From Acinetobacter pittii (GTDB lineage: Bacteria > Pseudomonadota > Gammaproteobacteria > Pseudomonadales > Moraxellaceae): DNA of 64,000 nucleotides. The notes beneath the pieces are model-generated. The model was not told the origin of the DNA. It saw only the letters and a program-made list of their open reading frames with translations, and ran no database searches. Numbering within the stretch: the first letter of the stretch is position 1; each line of letters starts with the position of its first letter. The translations under genes and the position numbers were made by a program. The stretch spans positions 1,426,001-1,490,000 of the forward strand of contig NZ_CP139286.1 of NCBI RefSeq assembly GCF_034067285.1, given 5' to 3'. This document shows, one piece after another, positions 57,461-64,000 of this stretch.

Positions 57461-57686
57461 GAGAAATAGCCTAAGTTCTAAATTTTGAAAAGGCTAGTGA
57501 TGTGATATACCAACACAAGCGACTACACCACATCACTAAACAGTGATGAGTTATTTACAGGAGATAAGCGTAAATAAACTTAAGGTGGCGTAAGCGTCAT
57601 AGGTATAGAAAATTTGAGGCATTTAAAAGTGCCCGAAGAATAACATAAGTTTTTAAGGTTGACTAACCTAAGCTTGCTAAACCGAG

Positions 57687-58319
57687 TTAATCATAATTTT
57701 TCATTTCGGCTTTTGGCATCGAAGTAAACTCATTCGAAGGCATATCTAGGAAAAAATCTTTTGCTTCAGTGTGAGAGCAATTAAGCCAATCATTCCTCAG
57801 ATCATCAGGTATCACAATGATGGATCGTTTTTCATCATTAGGTTTATGAAATTGTTTCATAAAAGGGTGGTGATCAGCATTAATTGTTAATAGCGACATT
57901 GACCTAACTTTCTGTTCATCAATAAGTGTTTCCTCGTAGATCGCTGCAAGTGTAAAAGGTTGCCCATCTTGCCGGAAAATTCCATACCAATGAGCTTTTC
58001 CATTGATGTATTTAGGTTCATAGATGGCTTCAACAGGAATAAGTGCAAATTGGTTATTTAACCAAGCATGTTTAAAAGAGCGTTTCTGTTGTACTGTCTC
58101 TGTTCTGGCATTATAAGTTGCATATTTAAATGCGATTTCTTTGGCATAAGGAGGAAGCATTCCAAATTTAGCTTTTCGCCACTTAAGCTCATTTTGATTC
58201 AATAAAATGAGTGGACAATCATCACTTGGGAAAATATCCATCTTATATTCAAAAGTTGGTTCAAATAAATTTAATTGATCAGCATGATTTTTCTTAATAG
58301 GTTTAAAATTTGCATACAT
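57687..58319 (-). CDS. SRAP (YedK/HMCES-like) protein lacking catalytic Cys2
   Basis: 210 residues. The SRAP family crosslinks to abasic sites in single-stranded DNA through a Cys exposed at position 2. Other active-site residues are in place: Asn70 (YNARTE), Glu101 (IYEP) and His158 (FHKPND). But codon 2 is TAT, so residue 2 is Tyr in place of Cys. The frame is intact and AAGGCGG lies just upstream. It may be inactive or act without a crosslink. Acinetobacter often has more than one SRAP gene. Confidence 0.85.
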   Translation of the reverse strand: MYANFKPIKKNHADQLNLFEPTFEYKMDIFPSDDCPLILLNQNELKWRKAKFGMLPPYAKEIAFKYATYNARTETVQQKRSFKHAWLNNQFALIPVEAIYEPKYINGKAHWYGIFRQDGQPFTLAAIYEETLIDEQKVRSMSLLTINADHHPFMKQFHKPNDEKRSIIVIPDDLRNDWLNCSHTEAKDFFLDMPSNEFTSMPKAEMKNYD

Positions 58320-58723
58320 AAGACCGCCTTGCTTATAAAACTTTTCTTTAATTACAGCTTCTAACTTTTATCTTTTTATGATGTATATTTTTCTCATTAG
58401 AATTGTCTCTTTAAGTATTAATTTTTAACAATCAATTACTTCGTTAATAAGTGTTTATTTAAATTGCGCCGCTTTCAAGACAATTTAGATATAAAATGAG
58501 TAGAGCGGTAAATAAATAGAAAAATCGTAAAGTTAAGTGACTCATCTTAAAAAGAGTTTATTTATTTTTAATAGCTACTTTTATGCAACAGAGCCTTTCA
58601 GAAAATTGGATTTTAATAAATTTGCTATTCATCATAATACAAAATATAGAGAGAAAACGTACAAAGCCTTTAATAAAGGTTTAAAAATTCTCGGAAAATT
58701 CTGACAATTTATAAGGTGGACAC
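58320..58723. other. Intergenic region before gdhB
   Basis: 404 AT-rich bases between divergent genes, no ORF. A weak inverted pairing (TTTATTT at 58454-58460 with AAATAAA at 58510-58516, plus CCGCT/AGCGG) is the only structure seen. An AAGGTGG site precedes the gdhB ATG. Confidence 0.5.
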
Positions 58724-60163
58724 ATGAATAAACATTTATTGGCTAAAATTGCCTTACTGGGCGCTGCTCAGTTAGTTACTCTCAATGCAGCATTAGCTGA
58801 TGTTCCTCTTACTCCTTCTCAATTTGCTAAAGCTAAAATAGACAAGTTTGATAAAAAAGTTATTCTAACTAATTTAAATAAGCCACATGCTTTGTTATGG
58901 GGACCTGATAATCAAATTTGGTTAACTGAACGAGCAACAGGTAAGATTTTAAGAGTGAATCCTGAGTCGGCCAGTGTAAAAACAATTTTTCAGGTGCCTG
59001 AGATTGTAAGTGATGCTGATGGACAAAATGGCTTGTTAGGCTTTGCTTTTCATCCTGACTTTAAAAATAATCCTTATATTTATATTTCAGGTACATTTAA
59101 AAATCCGAAATCTCTAGATAAAGAATTACCGAATCAAACGATTATTCGTCGCTATACTTATAACAAGTCAACAGATACGCTTGAGAAGCCAGTCGATTTG
59201 TTAGCAGGATTACCTTCATCGAAAGACCATCAGTCAGGTCGTCTTGTCATTGGTCCAGATCAAAAGATTTATTATACGATTGGTGACCAAGGGCGTAACC
59301 AACTTGCTTATTTGTTCTTGCCAAATCAAGCACAACACACGCCGACTCAACAAGAGCTGAATGGCAAAGACTATCACACCTACATGGGTAAAGTACTCCG
59401 CTTAAATCTTGATGGAAGTATTCCAAAAGATAATCCAAGTTTTAACGGGGTGGTTAGCCATATTTATACGCTCGGGCACCGTAACCCACAGGGCTTAGCA
59501 TTCACTCCAAATGGTAAATTGTTGCAATCTGAACAAGGCCCAAACTCTGATGACGAAATTAACATCATAGTTAAAGGCGGAAACTATGGTTGGCCAAATG
59601 TAGCAGGTTATAAAGACGATAGTGGCTATGCTTATGCAAATTATTCGGCAGCCGCCAATAAATCAATTAAGGATTTGGCTCAGAACGGAGTAAAAGTAGC
59701 CGCAGGTGTACCAGTAACGAAAGAATCTGAATGGACTGGTAAAAACTTTATACCACCATTAAAAACTTTATATACCGTTCAAGATACCTATAACTATAAT
59801 GACCCAACTTGTGGGGATATGGCCTATATTTGCTGGCCAACAGTTGCGCCGTCATCTGCTTATGTCTATAAGGGCGGTAGAAAAGCTATTTCTGGTTGGG
59901 AAAATACATTATTGGTTCCATCTTTAAAACGTGGCGTTATTTTCCGTATCAAGCTAGATCCAACCTACAGTACGACTTATGATGATGCTGTGCCAATGTT
60001 TAAAAGCAACAACCGTTATCGTGATGTAATTGCCAGCCCAGATGGGAACGTTTTATATGTATTAACTGACACGGCTGGGAATGTTCAAAAGGATGATGGC
60101 TCTGTAACCAACACATTAGAAAATCCAGGATCTCTCATTAAGTTTACATATAAGACTCAATAA
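58724..60163 (+). CDS. gdhB: Soluble PQQ-dependent glucose dehydrogenase
   Basis: 479 residues. Periplasmic sugar dehydrogenase that oxidises glucose and other aldoses with PQQ and Ca. Signal peptide to about residue 25, then a six-bladed beta propeller. The catalytic His lies in SSKDHQSGR and the PQQ Arg/Asn in GHRNPQG. The sequence matches what I recall of the A. calcoaceticus s-GDH used in glucose sensors. No pqq genes are in this window. A terminator follows. Confidence 0.95.
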   Translation: MNKHLLAKIALLGAAQLVTLNAALADVPLTPSQFAKAKIDKFDKKVILTNLNKPHALLWGPDNQIWLTERATGKILRVNPESASVKTIFQVPEIVSDADGQNGLLGFAFHPDFKNNPYIYISGTFKNPKSLDKELPNQTIIRRYTYNKSTDTLEKPVDLLAGLPSSKDHQSGRLVIGPDQKIYYTIGDQGRNQLAYLFLPNQAQHTPTQQELNGKDYHTYMGKVLRLNLDGSIPKDNPSFNGVVSHIYTLGHRNPQGLAFTPNGKLLQSEQGPNSDDEINIIVKGGNYGWPNVAGYKDDSGYAYANYSAAANKSIKDLAQNGVKVAAGVPVTKESEWTGKNFIPPLKTLYTVQDTYNYNDPTCGDMAYICWPTVAPSSAYVYKGGRKAISGWENTLLVPSLKRGVIFRIKLDPTYSTTYDDAVPMFKSNNRYRDVIASPDGNVLYVLTDTAGNVQKDDGSVTNTLENPGSLIKFTYKTQ

Positions 60164-60174
60164 AGCTGCCCATT

Positions 60175-60204
60175 AAAAAACCGATCATTATAGATCGGTT
60201 TTTT
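60175..60204 (+). terminator. Terminator of gdhB
   Basis: AAAAAACCGATC (60175-60186) and GATCGGTTTTTT (60193-60204), a 12-pair stem ending in T6. It may also serve the convergent stress protein gene. Confidence 0.85.
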
Positions 60205-60216
60205 GCTTTAGAAAAA

Positions 60217-60660
60217 CTATTCGGTTACGACGAGTACCGGTAAATGAATTTCTCCTAAAAGAGCTTGAGTCACACTTCCTAAGAAGAACTTTTTAAACCC
60301 TTTTCGACCATGAGAGCCAATCACTAGTAAGTCTGCTTTTAGCTCGGTAGCTGCTTTAATAATTTCTGTGTGAATTGTGTGACCTTCAACAATTTTTGTT
60401 TCAACAGAAATTCCATGCTGGCTAAATTGTTCTTTAGCTTGATCTAAAATAGTCTGAATAGATGCTCTAGCTTTATTAAAGTAATCCTGTGCTAATTCTG
60501 TACTATCAATAAATTCTACAGAAATGAAAGGATCTATGGTCAGCGCATATACTAGAGTCACTTTACTACCAAAGGCCTTAGCAACTGCCGCTGCATGATT
60601 GACAGCAATAAGTGAAGTAGGAGAACCATCGACTGGAACCAAGATATGGTGATAACTCAT
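60217..60660 (-). CDS. Universal stress protein UspA family
   Basis: 147 residues. HILVPVDGSPTS at the N-terminus and the ATP-binding GSHGRKGFKKFFLGSVTQ near the end show the ATP-binding class. ATG 60660 has AAGGAG upstream; 16 further codons in frame lack support. A single gene with no sign of its signal. Confidence 0.9.
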   Translation of the reverse strand: MSYHHILVPVDGSPTSLIAVNHAAAVAKAFGSKVTLVYALTIDPFISVEFIDSTELAQDYFNKARASIQTILDQAKEQFSQHGISVETKIVEGHTIHTEIIKAATELKADLLVIGSHGRKGFKKFFLGSVTQALLGEIHLPVLVVTE

Positions 60661-60799
60661 ATATTGCTCCTTATTGTCCTGTGACAATGTGGGGTGGCAA
60701 AACACCAAATTATTATCTTTATGCCTATATTATGAACAATTTTTTAAAAGTTATTGTTTATTTTTAGTATGAACAGAACCAAAAAGCTTATTAGCTATT

Positions 60800-62896
60800 T
60801 TAGCTTAAAGCATTGTAATGACTTTCTAAGTAAGGTTGATTTTGTCTAAGTATTGAAATAACTTGATTGGCATCTATAGCAGATTCAAATAAGAATCCTT
60901 GACCTATACTATAACCAAACTGCCGAAGTAGCTCTTCTTGTTCAGGGGTCTCAATCCCCTCAGCGATAAGCCCAAGTGATAAATTTGGAGCGAGTAACCC
61001 AATTGCTTGCACAATTGCATAAATTGATGGGTCGTGCTGCATCTTTTGTATAAAACTACAATCTACTTTCAAACTGTCAATCGGGTAATCACGAATATGT
61101 GTGAGCGATGAAAAACCAGTACCAAAGTCGTCTAGTGCAATACGGACCCCATGCTGTTTTAATTTATTCAGTGCTCGGATTACATACTCTGAACCTCGAT
61201 CACCCAACATGTGTTCAGTGACTTCAATTTCAATATAATGAGTCGGTATTTGAAATTGATTAATCTTTTTCAAAAGCCGCTCAGCGTAGTTATCTCTTAA
61301 GAACTCTACAGGTGCGGCATTTAAGGAAACAGGAAGGGGTGTAATACCAAGATTTATCCATTTTGCGATATCACGTAAAACTTGATGTTGCATTGTTTCA
61401 CCGATTTTACTCGCTAAATTATAATCTTTAAAAGCTTCTGCAATTTGTGCAGGGTAGCCTCTTTGAGCTGAGGTGGTATGCCATCTTAATAAAGCTTCAA
61501 AACCAACTACATGATGGGTTCTTAAATCTACTTTAGGTTGATAGTAGGGCTGAATTGTATGATGGCGAATTAACTGGCGTGCTAAATTAAGCTGAGAAGC
61601 GACTGTTTCAGTCATTTGCATCATGCATGGATCATACATGCGAATTCCGCCACGACCACGTGCTTTTAAGTCATGTAATGCCATATCAGCACAACTAAGT
61701 AAACCTGACTGATCTATGGCATCTTGCGGGTAAATTGCGCAACCAATACTCATGCCACCATTTAGAACATTACCTAAATAGGTGATAGGTTGATTTAGCT
61801 GTTGAAGTAAAATGGCTGCTAGGTCGCGCACATCATTTTCAGATTTGAGGTTATTAATAATAACCGCAAATTCATCTCCACCTAATCGCGCAACAAAACA
61901 TCGTTCATCATCGACACAATGGCTAAAGCGTTTGGATAAAACTTTTAAAAGATGATCGCCTGCGCTATGCCCTAAAGTATCATTAATATGTTTAAAATGA
62001 TCAAGGTCAATTAAAAGCAACCCCACACTTGTTTGGGTGTCTTTTGAGTAGGTGAGGGTACGTTTAAGTTGAAATTTAAATGAGCGCCGATTACATAAAC
62101 CAGTCAGCTCATCTCTCTCACTCATATTCCTGAGCTGGTTTTCTGCCAAATGTTGTTGGGTAACATTACGTGAGACACAAAGTATTTGTCCAATTTCACC
62201 ATTTTCCCGATGAATCGGGGTAAGCATATTATCCCAATATTCAGGGTTTTGATTGGGTAAACAGCTCATCCCTGCAAATCGAGCAACCTTTCCTTGAAGA
62301 GCTTTTTTTAAAGCAACGCGCCCACGCTTACGAATATGAGGTGGCAATAACTCAAGCCATTTCATTCCAAATTCTGTTTCGTCAACAGGGATACCTAAAG
62401 CGAGGCATCCTGATTTATTCATATGAGAAACTGTGCCATCTACATTAAGTACTTTAATGCAATCCTCACTGATGTCTAACATTTGATTTTGTATTTCAAT
62501 ATTCTTCTGCAAGTTTTGTTGTTCTTGGATATCATGATCAATATCTAAAAAGCTAACATACCATTCGTTAACTTGAGATGGGCCGTGATACTTAGATGCT
62601 TGAATAGAGAGTTTGCACCATCTATATTGATTTCCAACTTGGAGAAGTCGACATTTTAATTCTATTCTTTTTTGAAGGCGAATTGCTTCGAGCCATCTAT
62701 TTTTGACTTCATCTAAATCAGCAGGATATATAAAATCTAACCATTGCTCTGGCAATGGAGAAAAAGTATCCAACCAATATTCTGTACACTCTACATTGCA
62801 ATATAATATCAAGCCATTTTCATCACTTACCCAAGTTGGTAGTGGAATTTGCTCAACAATAAAATGCTTTTGGGTAGTGTTCGACATTGAAGTCAT
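60800..62896 (-). CDS. PAS-GGDEF-EAL cyclic di-GMP protein
   Basis: 698 residues. Two PAS domains (about 1-135 and 140-255), a GGDEF domain with intact RLGGDEF (about 260-425), and an EAL domain (FEALLRW, LDDFGTGFSS, KVD, IAEGIET) with the catalytic residues in place. No membrane segment, so it is cytoplasmic. It could both make and degrade c-di-GMP; which dominates cannot be told. Confidence 0.92.
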   Translation of the reverse strand: MTSMSNTTQKHFIVEQIPLPTWVSDENGLILYCNVECTEYWLDTFSPLPEQWLDFIYPADLDEVKNRWLEAIRLQKRIELKCRLLQVGNQYRWCKLSIQASKYHGPSQVNEWYVSFLDIDHDIQEQQNLQKNIEIQNQMLDISEDCIKVLNVDGTVSHMNKSGCLALGIPVDETEFGMKWLELLPPHIRKRGRVALKKALQGKVARFAGMSCLPNQNPEYWDNMLTPIHRENGEIGQILCVSRNVTQQHLAENQLRNMSERDELTGLCNRRSFKFQLKRTLTYSKDTQTSVGLLLIDLDHFKHINDTLGHSAGDHLLKVLSKRFSHCVDDERCFVARLGGDEFAVIINNLKSENDVRDLAAILLQQLNQPITYLGNVLNGGMSIGCAIYPQDAIDQSGLLSCADMALHDLKARGRGGIRMYDPCMMQMTETVASQLNLARQLIRHHTIQPYYQPKVDLRTHHVVGFEALLRWHTTSAQRGYPAQIAEAFKDYNLASKIGETMQHQVLRDIAKWINLGITPLPVSLNAAPVEFLRDNYAERLLKKINQFQIPTHYIEIEVTEHMLGDRGSEYVIRALNKLKQHGVRIALDDFGTGFSSLTHIRDYPIDSLKVDCSFIQKMQHDPSIYAIVQAIGLLAPNLSLGLIAEGIETPEQEELLRQFGYSIGQGFLFESAIDANQVISILRQNQPYLESHYNALS

Positions 62897-63479
62897 AACA
62901 TGCCTAGAAAGATTGAGAGTTGATTAATCTATTTATTAGTGGGTATTGTAATCTTTCTGTAGTATCCAAAATAGTATAAATAAATTTTATGTGTATTTTT
63001 TTTGAACTAAAACTGGGTTGTTAAAATTATTATATACTCAATATTTAATTTATGTTTTTGTTATTTATTAGTTTTTAGCATTCTTGACTTTAAAAAAATA
63101 TTTATGATGATTTTTGTAAAAAACTTATTAAAACAGAAACTTATAACTGGCTTGATATAATTAGCTTAATACAAATAAACTTAACGATGAGAAGAAGAAA
63201 ACGGGAAAAATAAAAAATCTAGTAACTTAAATTTCCTTTAGATTATATAAATAAAGAAATCCTAAAGACAGTTTAAATAAATACAATAATCACTATTAAG
63301 TTTACAAAAGTAACATAAAATAAAGGCTTCTATTATCGTAAAATTCTTTTTGTCAAAAAGGATATATATTTCCTTTTTGTGCATTTTATAGCCTACATTT
63401 TCCCCAAGATGTAGGTTTTTTTTATACATAATTTTTAGAAATTCTAACTACTAAAAATAAAAAAAGCCAAAATGGCTTT
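62897..63479. other. AT-rich intergenic region with candidate small RNA
   Basis: 583 bases without a protein gene that I can support. The second candidate small RNA lies at its right end (63336-63423); the rest is AT-rich with no clear signal. Confidence 0.55.
63336..63423 (+). ncRNA. Candidate small RNA, second copy of the same type
   Basis: A hairpin CAAAAAGGA (63354-63362) / TCCTTTTTG (63371-63379) is followed by a terminator: AGCCTACA, loop TTTTCCCCAAGA, TGTAGGTT (63410-63417) and T8. The terminator loop resembles that of the candidate at 53522. The 5' end is set only by TATTAT at 63331 as a possible -10, and no good -35 is seen. Confidence 0.4.
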
Positions 63480-63482
63480 TTA
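63459..63482 (-). terminator. Terminator of the 71-residue gene
   Basis: AAAAAGCCA and TGGCTTTTT, small loop, T-run on the minus strand. It overlaps the stop codon of the gene at 63480. Confidence 0.7.
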
Positions 63483-63695
63483 CGCAGTTTCTGGTTTTTT
63501 TAACTGTTCTTGAATGTACAGGTTCATATAGTATTGTTCGATATAATCATCAGCATAGTTGTTTGCTAATGTTTTTGTCGCCACTTGCTCATGTTTTAAA
63601 TAGCAATTTGATTCAAGATCTTTTTCGAGTACCCACCATTCACGGTTAATACGACGTACTTGAAACTTGTCACTTTTGTATTTTCTTTTAGCCAT
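63480..63695 (-). CDS. Small conserved hypothetical protein
   Basis: 71 residues, basic N-terminus (MAKRKYKSDKFQVRR) then EWWVLEK and an acidic/aromatic C-terminal half (ADDYIEQYYMN). No signal peptide, family not recognised. CCGGAAAA stands before the ATG. Own terminator. Confidence 0.65.
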   Translation of the reverse strand: MAKRKYKSDKFQVRRINREWWVLEKDLESNCYLKHEQVATKTLANNYADDYIEQYYMNLYIQEQLKKPETA

Positions 63696-63832
63696 TTTTC
63701 CGGGGTTTGCTATTCAGTTATTGAAAGAGAATTTCTACTTGAGTTGCAAGCTCAAGTCAACAGATAGAAGGTTAATTGATTATTTTATGTAGGCTGCTAT
63801 ATCTCTCAATGGCTCAGACAAAATATTAAAAT

Positions 63833-63862
63833 AATTAAGCTCTCGTAAGGAGAGCTTAAATT
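63833..63862 (-). terminator. Terminator-like hairpin
   Basis: TAAGCTCTC (63836-63844), loop, GAGAGCTTA (63850-63858). It lies 30 bases beyond the stop of the partial gene at the right edge. Confidence 0.65.
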
Positions 63863-63891
63863 GTTATCTATAAGAGAGTTTTTATTTGGTT

Positions 63892-64000
63892 TTAACGAGA
63901 AAGGTTCTTTAAAAGTAATTTTAAACTTTCCATCATTTTTTCGAGTTGTAAAGGAGTAATACCTTCAAACGACTGCTCAAGTACTACACTGGTTAGATCA
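63892..64000 (-). CDS. C-terminal fragment, possibly a MarR family regulator
   Basis: An open minus-strand frame enters from the right edge and stops at TAA (63892-63894), giving 35 complete codons. The reading (EGITPLQLEKMMESLKLLL) resembles the C-terminal helix of MarR proteins. The rest is outside the window, so this is tentative. Confidence 0.45.
   Translation of the reverse strand, partial: DLTSVVLEQSFEGITPLQLEKMMESLKLLLKNLSR

Overview
The window looks like chromosome of an Acinetobacter, most likely of the A. calcoaceticus-baumannii complex. The base composition is AT-rich. Acinetobacter-type gene arrangements are present (fused MoaC-MoaB, NirD fused to a flavoprotein, a BLUF photoreceptor). 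The gdhB gene encodes a soluble PQQ glucose dehydrogenase that matches, as I recall it, the classic A. calcoaceticus enzyme very closely. There are no IS elements, tRNAs, rRNAs or CRISPR arrays that I can see. The window is mostly core chromosome, with one small AT-rich accessory patch near 53.4-54.8 kb.

1-13.2 kb is a nitrate assimilation and molybdenum cofactor block on the + strand: nirB (3' part), a NirD-flavoprotein fusion, nasA, mobA, a second molybdopterin oxidoreductase, then moaA-moaD-moaE-moaCB-moeA. The enzymes that need molybdopterin sit beside the genes that make it. 13.4-16.3 kb holds an HxlR regulator and a MocR regulator divergent from an EamA transporter. 16.3-17.7 kb (- strand) is tusDCB-tusE for sulfur transfer to tRNA. 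17.8-20.3 kb has a GalE-like epimerase and fumC. 20.4-23.2 kb has small conserved genes and a BLUF protein. At 23.4 kb a tandem glycine riboswitch precedes a D-amino acid dehydrogenase. 24.9-28.6 kb holds a secreted LprI-like protein, ispF, a phosphatase-like protein, argF and a TetR regulator.

28.8-31.4 kb is ntrBC (- strand), with a likely NtrC site in the divergent region before rimO. 33.1-44.1 kb is the classic envelope operon pyrH-frr-uppS-cdsA-dxr-rseP-bamA-skp-lpxD-fabZ-lpxA. 44.1-48.3 kb has cpoB/ybgF, the 4.5S SRP RNA gene, recX-recA, hslR and a yrfG-like nucleotidase. 49.3-53.4 kb is a kynurenine utilisation unit (Lrp-type regulator, kynU, permease, formamidase). 53.4-54.8 kb is AT-rich with a phage-type small protein and a candidate small RNA. 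54.8-64 kb has a secreted subtilisin, a SulP transporter, an SRAP protein lacking its catalytic cysteine, gdhB, a universal stress protein, a GGDEF-EAL protein, a second candidate small RNA and two terminal small genes.

The most interesting points are enzymes with substituted catalytic residues (SRAP Cys2 to Tyr, GalE-like Lys to Gln, a molybdoenzyme with Gln at the Mo-ligand position), helically phased operator repeats in the kyn region, the riboswitch, and two terminator hairpins sharing an unusual loop that may mark a small RNA family.
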